From: Candidatus Binataceae bacterium
GTDB lineage: Bacteria; Desulfobacterota; Binatia; Binatales; Binataceae
Length of the DNA stretch: 39,399 bases
Assembly (NCBI GenBank): GCA_030041155.1
Contig: JASHOJ010000029.1
Span: forward strand, 1-39,399
Direction of reading: 5' to 3'
Shown: positions 25,302-31,542 of the stretch, one piece after another
Layout: each line of letters starts with the position of its first letter
Numbering within the stretch: position 1 is the stretch's first letter
The notes under the pieces: generated by a model
The model's input: only the letters and a program-made list of their open reading frames with translations
The model's database searches: none
What the model was told of the DNA's origin: nothing
Program-made: the position numbers and the translations under genes

Positions 25302-25769
25302 CTACGCGCCACCACTGGGGGCTCCCCCACCGGAGCCGCCGCCCGGAGGCAGCGACTGTACGGCGATCGCAATAGCCTCAGCGCCTGCGGTTTTTGCAAT
25401 GTCGAGAATCCGCACCATGTCGCCCAGTATAACCTTGGGGTCGCCCTGGAAAATCACGATTTTGTCCGAGGATTGCAGCGGTGCTAGCTGCTGCTGCAGC
25501 GTGGTCATTAGCTGCGCCTCGGTGACCTGTTGGGATCCGACCAGGATCTGATGGTCCGCGGTATAAGTCACCACGATCCCCTTGGGCTTTTCGTTGGGCT
25601 GGGTTGCCTCAGCCTTGGGCAGATCGACGTGTGCGGCCGACTCGATAGTCACCGCCGTGGTCACCATGAAGATGATCAGCAGGACCAGGAATATATCGGT
25701 GAGCGGCGTGATATTGATATCCGCAAATACACCGCCGCCACCGCGTTTTGTTCGTTTTTCTCTTGCCAT
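25302..25769 (-). CDS. ExbD/TolR family protein, second paralogue
   Basis: A 155-residue single-TM protein of the ExbD/TolR family. The helix FLVLLIIFMVTTA follows NITPLTD, with the proton-path aspartate at Asp25. A periplasmic domain (IVVTYTADHQILVGSQQVTE, KIVIFQGDPKVILGDMVRIL) and a Gly/Pro tail follow. The ribosome site AGAGGA lies seven bases before the ATG. It is a close paralogue of the gene just upstream and carries six extra N-terminal charged residues. It would pair with ExbB in the motor that drives the VWA protein. Confidence 0.92.
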   Translation of the reverse strand: MAREKRTKRGGGGVFADINITPLTDIFLVLLIIFMVTTAVTIESAAHVDLPKAEATQPNEKPKGIVVTYTADHQILVGSQQVTEAQLMTTLQQQLAPLQSSDKIVIFQGDPKVILGDMVRILDIAKTAGAEAIAIAVQSLPPGGGSGGGAPSGGA

Positions 25770-25822
25770 CGGCGAATCCTCTTGCGACTGGATACGCTCG
25801 CGGACGTATCACGCTCCGCGGC

Positions 25823-26269
25823 TCAGCCTCCCGATGCTCCCTGGTTGGCTAGCTGTGCACCTGTCACTCGTTTGGCTGCAATCGCTATCTGACCCGCGCC
25901 TGCGGCCTTTGCGATATTCAGGATTCGCACCATATCTCCCAGCAGCACCTTGCGGTCGCCCTGGAACACAACGACTTTGGAATCGACCTTCCCCAGCGCT
26001 TCGCGCAACGTCGGCAGAAGCTCGCGCTCCGGCACATCTTTTGAGTTCACGAACAGTTCGTGCTGCGCCGTATAGGTGACGATCACTCCCTTATTCTCAG
26101 GACTCGTGTTGGTGGCCTGCGGGAGATCGACGTGCGCCGCCGATTCGATGGTGACCGAAGTAGTCACCATGAAGATGATCAGCAGCACCAGGAAAATGTC
26201 GGTCAGCGGGGTGATATTAATGTCGGCGAAGACCCCGCCGGCTTCACCCTTCGGACCACTAATGGCCAC
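25823..26269 (-). CDS. ExbD/TolR family protein, first paralogue
   Basis: A 148-residue ExbD/TolR protein with Asp24 in NITPLTDIFLVLL and a periplasmic domain nearly parallel to the next gene (VFQGDRKVLLGDMVRILNIA). The start is a GTG at 26269, seven bases after GGGAGG, overlapping the exbB stop by 11 bp, so translation is probably coupled. Having two different ExbD proteins with one ExbB suggests a mixed dimer in the stator, which is inference. Confidence 0.92.
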   Translation of the reverse strand: MAISGPKGEAGGVFADINITPLTDIFLVLLIIFMVTTSVTIESAAHVDLPQATNTSPENKGVIVTYTAQHELFVNSKDVPERELLPTLREALGKVDSKVVVFQGDRKVLLGDMVRILNIAKAAGAGQIAIAAKRVTGAQLANQGASGG

Positions 26270-26900
26270 TTGTCTGCCTCCCTTGGAGTGCTGCGTCCAT
26301 CAGACGGTCGGCATTGATATGCAGGATCGCGTTGATATTTTCGATTTTGGTCGAAAAGTAGTTGTAGAAGATAACCGCGATGATCGCGACCGCCAGTCCA
26401 AGCGCGGTTGAAATCAAGGCCTCGGAAATACCGGCTGCGACAACCGAGAATCCGCCGGTGCCCATGACCGCCATCGATTGGAACGCGACCAGGATGCCGA
26501 CGACGGTGCCGAACAGGCCGATAAATGGAGCCGATGCGCCGGCGGTTGCCAGCACCCAGACGTAGCGCTTGAGCTCAAGCCCTTCCTGGTAGCGGCGCTC
26601 GTCGTCGAGCTCGACAAGCTGATCGTGATCCATGGTCTGGGCCGCGGAAATCAGCGTATGGAACAGGCGATCGGAGCAATTCGCGCGCGCCTGAGTCGCC
26701 TGCAATGCCTGATTGAAGTTACCCTGGCGCAGTTGCGGAATAAGCGCGTCAGCGGTTTTTGCCGCCCGGCCCATAATTCCACGCAGCGCCCACAATCGCT
26801 CGAAAATAATTGCCAAGCAGATCACCGAGATTAGCAGCAGCGGGTAGGTTGCATAATAACCCTGCTGAATCATCGCCAGAATGCCAAACTGATTACCCAT
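26259..26900 (-). CDS. ExbB/TolQ/MotA family proton-channel protein
   Basis: A 213-residue, three-TM protein of the ExbB/TolQ family. TM1 is about 18-36 (PLLLISVICLAIIFERLWAL). A long cytoplasmic segment is followed by TM2 with GLFGTVVGI and TM3 with ISEALISTALGLAVAI, both carrying the pore threonines of ExbB/TolQ. It forms the pentameric pore around ExbD helices in relatives. A GAGGA ribosome site lies about nine bases before the ATG. It is the first gene of the run exbB-exbD-exbD-VWA-secreted protein. A 588-bp non-coding region precedes it. Confidence 0.93.
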   Translation of the reverse strand: MGNQFGILAMIQQGYYATYPLLLISVICLAIIFERLWALRGIMGRAAKTADALIPQLRQGNFNQALQATQARANCSDRLFHTLISAAQTMDHDQLVELDDERRYQEGLELKRYVWVLATAGASAPFIGLFGTVVGILVAFQSMAVMGTGGFSVVAAGISEALISTALGLAVAIIAVIFYNYFSTKIENINAILHINADRLMDAALQGRQTSGH

Positions 26901-26980
26901 CGCCTGTCCTCACTGAATGTGGTTAGATTTTGAGCGGTTAATTTCCGGTTCCGCCCGAACCCTTTATCCCAGACCTGTTT

Positions 26981-27002
26981 CGCGGTTCTCCCCAGAACCG
27001 GC
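26981..27002 (-). promoter_or_regulatory. 9-bp hairpin in the exbB leader
   Basis: CGCGGTTCT, CCCC, AGAACCGCG: a perfect 9-bp stem with a 4-base loop (GGGG in the exbB mRNA sense), 80-100 bases upstream of the exbB start. No T-run follows on either strand, so it is not a simple terminator. It may be a leader structure or an operator. Confidence 0.5.
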
Positions 27003-27052
27003 GGCTACGCTTTGCTCGTCTCCCGCGTCCGATTTGGGATGCACCAAACGGA

Positions 27053-27073
27053 AATCTCCGCCATGTACGGAGA
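27053..27073 (-). promoter_or_regulatory. 7-bp inverted repeat in the exbB upstream region
   Basis: ATCTCCG, seven bases, CGGAGAT. It lies between the leader hairpin and the putative -10 box of the exbB promoter and could be an operator or a second leader hairpin. Confidence 0.35.
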
Positions 27074-27086
27074 TCGAGCGGAAGCT

Positions 27087-27115
27087 CTTAATGGAACAAA
27101 GGGTAGTTTTTGTCA
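27087..27115 (-). promoter_or_regulatory. possible promoter of the exbB operon
   Basis: On the minus strand, a perfect TTGACA -35 box at 27115-27110, a 17-bp spacer and a poor CATTAA -10 box at 27092-27087. It would give a leader of about 180 bases containing both hairpins. The weak -10 makes this uncertain. Confidence 0.3.
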
Positions 27116-27222
27116 AGAGGGACTAATGCTTCGGAGAAAACCTGATCATTCGCCGCCGAGTAGCGCCGTGTTTCTCAAAGCTCGTTTGCCTAATTGGCCT
27201 TGAAGTTTGGAGGGAGTGGCCG

Positions 27223-27276
27223 ATGGAAATGACTATAGTCGTGCGCCAGTTCAAGCGCAATCGTCAAAGACGGTGA
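27223..27276 (+). CDS. possible 17-residue micro-ORF
   Basis: ATG at 27223 follows GGAGGGA by seven bases and runs 17 codons to tandem stops TGA TAA. The product MEMTIVVRQFKRNRQRR is basic at its end. The ribosome site is good, but nothing else supports expression. It lies 212 bp upstream of the lipoprotein gene and might be a leader peptide. Confidence 0.2.
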   Translation: MEMTIVVRQFKRNRQRR

Positions 27277-27359
27277 TAAATTCTAATGAGCACCGCATTC
27301 GTGAATCTAAACCGATCCACCGCCGTGACTTTCGCCCAATTTATGGCATCGCAATTGCC

Positions 27360-27388
27360 TTGACTTATTTTCCCATCGCGTCTATCCA
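27360..27388 (+). promoter_or_regulatory. possible promoter of the lipoprotein gene
   Basis: TTGACT at 27360-27365, a 17-bp spacer and TATCCA at 27383-27388, about 95 bp before the start of the lipoprotein gene. The -10 box is poor. Confidence 0.3.
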
Positions 27389-27488
27389 AAGTCTGGCCGC
27401 TACGCGGTATTCTTTTCGAGATCGTAAGTCTCTCAGGTAATCGAACTTGCAACCTGGTTTTGCGGCGGCCGCCCGCGCCGGAATTAGA

Positions 27489-28061
27489 ATGGTCAGACAG
27501 ACAGCGCCGCGGATGGCGGCCTGCGCGATCGGATTGCTCATCGCGCTTACGCTCCCCGCATGTAAGCAGTCCGCACCCGCGCACGTTGCGCCGGCTGCGA
27601 CGGTTAAAAAAGTGGCGCTCGGGCCCGACGAACCGTACAAGACGCTGCCGCCTGACATGTTTCCCGATATGCCGATCTACCCCGGCTCGACGATCCTGCA
27701 CGTGCGCCGGCCCAAGGGCGCGATGCGCGAGATTCTGTTCGAAACCAGCGCGCAGATGCCGGTGCTCGTCACCTACTTCAAGGATCAGCTCACAAAAAAC
27801 AATTTTCATATTACTTCGTCGCTGGTGATGCCGGCGCGGCGCACCTGGTCGTGCGATTTTCACAAGAATGGCCGTCCCTGCACGCTGATGGTTTTTCCCA
27901 GTGACAATGACAAGTCGCGACTGACTATTGACTTGATTTATGAGATGCCGGCGAAGATGGATCCTTCGATGATTGAACCGCAGGAAGTCTTCGACGTTGT
28001 TGGACCGGGAGAAGTCGCTCAAAAGACTCCGAATCTGAAGCAGAACACGAAGAGGAACTAG
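27489..28061 (+). CDS. lipoprotein of unknown function
   Basis: A 190-residue protein with a lipoprotein signal: a basic N-terminus, hydrophobic ACAIGLLIALT and lipobox LPAC. The mature part contains MFPDMPIYPGSTILH and then a mixed alpha/beta domain with two cysteines (WSCDFHKNGRPC) that could form a disulfide. The 'Y-P-G' start followed by a domain of about 100 residues is seen in many hypothetical lipoproteins. ATG at 27489 is chosen because it gives a normal signal peptide; an upstream TTG would lengthen it. The SDR gene follows after 20 bp. Confidence 0.7.
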   Translation: MVRQTAPRMAACAIGLLIALTLPACKQSAPAHVAPAATVKKVALGPDEPYKTLPPDMFPDMPIYPGSTILHVRRPKGAMREILFETSAQMPVLVTYFKDQLTKNNFHITSSLVMPARRTWSCDFHKNGRPCTLMVFPSDNDKSRLTIDLIYEMPAKMDPSMIEPQEVFDVVGPGEVAQKTPNLKQNTKRN

Positions 28062-28075
28062 CACGAAGAGGAATT
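28046..28075 (+). repeat. 14-nt direct duplication that supplies a ribosome site
   Basis: CACGAAGAGGAA plus C/T T occurs at 28046-28059 and again at 28062-28075, a period of 16 bases with one mismatch. The first copy encodes the end of the lipoprotein gene; the second gives the AAGAGGA ribosome site of the next gene. Confidence 0.6.
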
Positions 28076-28081
28076 AAAAAG

Positions 28082-29017
28082 ATGGCACTACTGAATGGAA
28101 AGGTCGCGGTTATTACCGGCGCGGGCCGTGGAATCGGCCGCGAAGAGGCGCTGCTCCTGGCAAAGCAGGGCGCAAAGGTGGTGGTGAACGATCTCGGCGG
28201 CCACTTCGACGGCACCGGACAATCGCGCTCACCCGCCGAAGACGTGGTCAAGGAAATTCGCGCCGCCGGTGGAGAAGCGGTCGCCAATTACGAGAGTGTG
28301 ACCGATTTCAAGTCCGCCAAGCGCATCATCGAGTGCGCGATCGATAACTTCGGCAAGCTCAATGTCGTCGTCAACAACGCCGGCATCCTGCGCGACCGGA
28401 TGATCTTCAACATGAGCGAGGAAGATTGGGACGCGGTGGTCGCGGTGCATCTGAAGGGCACCTTTAATCTCGCCCGCCATGCAACCTCCTACTGGCGCGA
28501 GCAGCATAAGGCCGGCAACGTGCTCAACGGCAGGCTTATCAACACCAGTTCCGATTCCGGACTGCTCGGCAACGCGGGCCAGGGCAACTACGGCGCAGCG
28601 AAAGCCGCGGTAGCCGCGATGGCGGTGATTATCGACCGCGAGATGGTTCGCTACGGCGTTACAGCTAATGCGATCGCGCCGGTCGCTCGCACCCGGCTGA
28701 CCGTCGATGCGACCCCGCAGACCGCCGCCGGGATGGGCACCGTCAAGGCTGGCGAGTGGGACCCGTTTACTCCCGCGCACGTCGCGCCGCTCATCGCATG
28801 GCTGTCGAGCGACGATGCCAAAGACGTGCATGGCGAAGTGTTCCGCGTCGGATTGGGAACCGTGTGGCTGATGCAGGGATGGCACTCGGTCGCCAAAGTC
28901 TCGAAGAAGGGTTCGATGTGGGATCCGGCCGAACTCGGCGCCAAACTCAAGGAAGAACTGGGCAAGGGAGTTACCAAGAAGGAAAGCATGGGCAGCGTGA
29001 TGGCTGCTAACTCCTGA
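28082..29017 (+). CDS. MFE-2-like short-chain dehydrogenase (3-hydroxyacyl-CoA type)
   Basis: A 311-residue SDR resembling the dehydrogenase part of peroxisomal multifunctional enzyme 2. It has TGAGRGIGREEA, an NDLGG turn that favours NAD, VVNNAGILRDRMIFNMSEEDW, catalytic Ser in NTSSDSGLLG and Tyr/Lys in YGAAKAAVAA. The C-terminal extension (residues about 245-311) is longer than in FabG and fits this subfamily. Likely substrates are 3-hydroxyacyl-CoA esters, in beta-oxidation or a related degradation path; the substrate is inferred. The ribosome site AAGAGGA is part of a local duplication. Confidence 0.88.
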   Translation: MALLNGKVAVITGAGRGIGREEALLLAKQGAKVVVNDLGGHFDGTGQSRSPAEDVVKEIRAAGGEAVANYESVTDFKSAKRIIECAIDNFGKLNVVVNNAGILRDRMIFNMSEEDWDAVVAVHLKGTFNLARHATSYWREQHKAGNVLNGRLINTSSDSGLLGNAGQGNYGAAKAAVAAMAVIIDREMVRYGVTANAIAPVARTRLTVDATPQTAAGMGTVKAGEWDPFTPAHVAPLIAWLSSDDAKDVHGEVFRVGLGTVWLMQGWHSVAKVSKKGSMWDPAELGAKLKEELGKGVTKKESMGSVMAANS

Positions 29018-29022
29018 GCAAC

Positions 29023-29553
29023 TTGTCAGCTAATCGAGATAGCGGAAAATCGGAGAGCGCGGCCTCAAAAGGGCCGCGCTTCCGTTGTATCCTTTTCATC
29101 TGTGCCGCAAATACCGCGCGCAGCGTGATGGCCGAGCATATGCTGCGCCGCGAGCTTGATGCGCGCGGGCTTGCGCCTCATGTTCGCGTCACCTCCGCGG
29201 GAATTGCGCCCTATGCCCGCGACGGCGCGCTGGTTTCGCTCGATACCCGGCTCGCGCTGCGCGAAGACGGCATCCATCTCGGCGAGGAAGCGACCTCGAC
29301 CGACTTGAAACGCCATCCCGAGTTGCTCGACCAGGCGGACCTGGTGATTGCGATGACCGATCAGCAGGCCCGCGACCTGACCGAAAAATTTCCCGCCGCG
29401 CGCGAACGCCCGGTCTATACGCTGCGTTCATTCACCGGCGGCGCGGGCGATATTGACGATCCATGGGAAAAAGGCGATGAGGTTTTCGCCCAGTGCCGCG
29501 AGGAAATCAAACGCCTGCTCCCGGTGCTAATTGATCGGCTCTGCTCCGACTAA
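29023..29553 (+). CDS. low-molecular-weight protein phosphatase, arginine-phosphatase-like P-loop
   Basis: A 176-residue LMW-PTP family protein with nucleophile Cys27 and Arg33 in CAANTARS and the general acid in DIDDPWEKGDE. The fifth P-loop residue is Thr31. In Bacillus YwlE the equivalent Thr gives preference for phosphoarginine, while tyrosine phosphatases have Ile or Leu there, so a protein-arginine phosphatase is possible. The usual Gly and second Cys of the loop (CxGNxCRS) are both Ala here. Only TTG at 29023 can start it, five bases after the SDR stop; the first 16 residues are low-complexity. Confidence 0.8.
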   Translation: MSANRDSGKSESAASKGPRFRCILFICAANTARSVMAEHMLRRELDARGLAPHVRVTSAGIAPYARDGALVSLDTRLALREDGIHLGEEATSTDLKRHPELLDQADLVIAMTDQQARDLTEKFPAARERPVYTLRSFTGGAGDIDDPWEKGDEVFAQCREEIKRLLPVLIDRLCSD

Positions 29554-29584
29554 CCCTGTTCCGATTGATTAAAGGAGGCGCGTC

Positions 29585-30013
29585 ATGCGCTTCGAAAATC
29601 CGCCTGACGAGGTTATCCGCGGTATCCTCTCGCGTCCGACCACCGTCGCGGTGGTGGGATGTTCGGATGATCCAGCGCGCGACAGCTTGAGAATCGCAAA
29701 GCTATGGAAATCGCGCGGCTACCGGGTGATTCCGGTTAACCCGACGCTTAACTCCGATGCGCACGCCGCGACGCTCGGCGAGACCTGCTACGCCGATCTG
29801 GATTCGATTCCCGGCGCGGTAGAAATCGTGGATGTGTTTCGCCGCTCGGAGTTCGTAAGCGCCGTAGCTGATGAGGCGATCCGCAAGCGCGCAAAGATTC
29901 TCTGGTGCCAGCTCGGCGTTATCGATTATGCGGCCGCGGAGCGCGCTCGCGATGCCGGTCTTACCGTGATCATGGATCGCTGCCCCGCGATCGAGTACTC
30001 CCGTCTGTTCTAA
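29585..30013 (+). CDS. CoA-binding domain protein (YccU type)
   Basis: A 142-residue protein of the CoA_binding_2 family: TTVAVVGCSDDPARDS in the nucleotide-binding turn, YRVIPVNPTL, CYADLDSIPG, VDVFRRSEFV and ILWCQLGVI. The Rossmann-like fold binds CoA, but the biological role of this stand-alone type is not known. It has a strong AAAGGAGG ribosome site. It is the fourth gene in the run lipoprotein-SDR-phosphatase-CoA-binding. Confidence 0.88.
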   Translation: MRFENPPDEVIRGILSRPTTVAVVGCSDDPARDSLRIAKLWKSRGYRVIPVNPTLNSDAHAATLGETCYADLDSIPGAVEIVDVFRRSEFVSAVADEAIRKRAKILWCQLGVIDYAAAERARDAGLTVIMDRCPAIEYSRLF

Positions 30014-30024
30014 TCGCGCGCCGC

Positions 30025-30855
30025 TCAGACGGGCAGCGGCGATGTGCCCCACTCGATCGCATTTTGAAGCAGCCGCTCGAACTCCGGCACTTCCCATGAT
30101 CCGCGAAACGTCAGCGGAGTCTTTCCGGACGGCGCCACGCTCGAATCGACGAACGGCTGCACGTTGTTGGTCGGCGAATGACAATGGCCGAGCGCGATGT
30201 ATGCGACGCCGCCTTTTCCTATCGTGTGCGAATAGCCGAGCACCCGCGTCTTGCCGTCCGAGAGTAGCGACGTGTCGCGCTCGTAAACGAAGCCAAATCC
30301 CGCCGGCGACGGGTCGCTCGGCATATAGGTCGTGAGTAGGATCCGGCTCGTCTCGGGATGCTGCAACTCGATCAGGTAAAGCTCGTCCGGCACCTCGAAC
30401 GACGGCGGCAATCCTTTCGTGATTGGATCGGCGGTGTCGGCAATTTCGACCCGGAATTTTCTGACCGGCGGATGATTCAGGAAGAAGCTTCCCAGCGTGT
30501 CATGATAAGCGCCTTTCACCATCTGCCGCCGATGTGTTCCGACTCGTGCGGCTTTTCCGCCGCTCGTGCCGTGAAGCGCAATCCATCGTCCTCCGCGATC
30601 GATCCAGTTTCGGATGAACTGGTTCTGCTCGGCGTCCGGATATGGCCCGGCAACATAGGTGATAAGCAGCCGCGAGTTCGGCAGCCATCGCTCGATATCC
30701 GCGTAATCATTGCTGACCGTGGTGTAGATCTCCGGATTCTCTCCGAGCATCCCGAGTAGCCGCTGCCGCGCGTAGTTCATGTCGTGCCCGGCCGCGGAGC
30801 CGGGCGGAAATCCGCCCGCGATCAGATGAACCGGAATTACCGCTGGTCTGCTCAT
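30025..30855 (-). CDS. ThuA-like domain protein
   Basis: A 276-residue ThuA/trehalose-utilisation family protein, a flavodoxin/glutamine-amidotransferase-like fold. Signs are VHLIAGGFPPGSAAGHDMNY near the start, LLITYVAGPYPD, WIALHGTSGGKA, SFFLNHPPVRKF and YIALGHCHSPTNN. Function in most members is unclear. ATG at 30855 follows AGGAC by nine bases; a longer frame to 30930 adds non-homologous residues. It is convergent with the CoA-binding gene, 11 bp away, and divergent from the Nudix gene. Confidence 0.8.
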   Translation of the reverse strand: MSRPAVIPVHLIAGGFPPGSAAGHDMNYARQRLLGMLGENPEIYTTVSNDYADIERWLPNSRLLITYVAGPYPDAEQNQFIRNWIDRGGRWIALHGTSGGKAARVGTHRRQMVKGAYHDTLGSFFLNHPPVRKFRVEIADTADPITKGLPPSFEVPDELYLIELQHPETSRILLTTYMPSDPSPAGFGFVYERDTSLLSDGKTRVLGYSHTIGKGGVAYIALGHCHSPTNNVQPFVDSSVAPSGKTPLTFRGSWEVPEFERLLQNAIEWGTSPLPV

Positions 30856-30975
30856 CGATTTAGTCCTCGCCCGATACGATGACCGATTATCGCGCATCGC
30901 CGGATTTTCGTCGAACCGCTTGGGTCGCATAACCGCGCCGCAATCGGTAACGTAACGCTGCCACTGCGACTATCC

Positions 30976-31530
30976 ATGAAGCTGCGTAAATGGAAAACGC
31001 TTAGCACCGAGGCGGTTTATCGCACGCCGATCTTCGACCTGCATCGCCAACGCGCCGCGCATCCGATTCGCGGCGAGCGCGATTTCTTCTTGCTCAGCGC
31101 CACCGACTGGATCAACATCATCCCGATTACCCGCGATCGGAAGGTCGTGATGGTGCGGCAGTTCCGCCACGGTATCGTGGATTTCACCGTCGAAGTGCCG
31201 GGCGGGATGGTTGACGCGAGCGACGAGTCGCCGATGGCGGCGGCGCGGCGCGAGATGGTGGAAGAGACCGGCTACGACTCCGACGCTATCGTCGAGCTCG
31301 GCCGGGTCCATCCCAACCCCGCCATCGAGTCGAACGTCTGTCACTCGTTTCTTGCGCGCAACGTAACGCTCGGTATCAAGCCGAAGGAACTCGGCGCGGA
31401 GGAAACCCAGGTGGTGCTGGTGCCGCTGGCCGAGATCAAATCGATGATCGCGACCGGCACGATTATGCACGCGCTTACAATCGCGGCATTCTCTTTCCTG
31501 CAGATCTACAATCCGCCGCGCCGGCGCTAG
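30976..31530 (+). CDS. Nudix hydrolase, ADP-ribose pyrophosphatase-like
   Basis: A 184-residue Nudix hydrolase, probably splitting ADP-ribose or a related nucleotide sugar. The Nudix box is seen as GGMVDASDES then REMVEETGY at about residues 76-100; the metal-binding RExxEE core is intact. There is one more residue than usual between the box Gly and Glu. VPGGMVD upstream and HPNPAIESNVCHSFLA downstream fit the ADP-ribose branch. It lies 12 bp from the convergent glycosyltransferase gene. Confidence 0.85.
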   Translation: MKLRKWKTLSTEAVYRTPIFDLHRQRAAHPIRGERDFFLLSATDWINIIPITRDRKVVMVRQFRHGIVDFTVEVPGGMVDASDESPMAAARREMVEETGYDSDAIVELGRVHPNPAIESNVCHSFLARNVTLGIKPKELGAEETQVVLVPLAEIKSMIATGTIMHALTIAAFSFLQIYNPPRRR

Positions 31531-31542
31531 CGCGGCCCGCGC

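Larger units (their letters stand above)
26901..27488. other. 588-bp intergenic region
   Basis: This is the only gap over 300 bp. It separates the exbB operon (minus) from the lipoprotein gene (plus). It holds two perfect hairpins (26981-27002 and 27053-27073), weak promoters in both directions and a possible 17-codon reading frame at 27223-27276. Longer open frames here have no recognisable protein character. Confidence 0.6.

Noticed and set aside
24066..26900. Zorya-type defence reading of the ExbBD-VWA locus
   Set aside because: The ExbB is of short standard length without a ZorA tail, the ExbD proteins lack a peptidoglycan-binding OmpA domain, and no ZorC/ZorD-like nuclease or helicase is nearby.
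27264..28064. 266-codon minus-strand open frame across the intergenic region and the lipoprotein gene
   Set aside because: Composition is shadow-like (Arg/His-rich), and the plus-strand lipoprotein has a lipobox and domain pattern.
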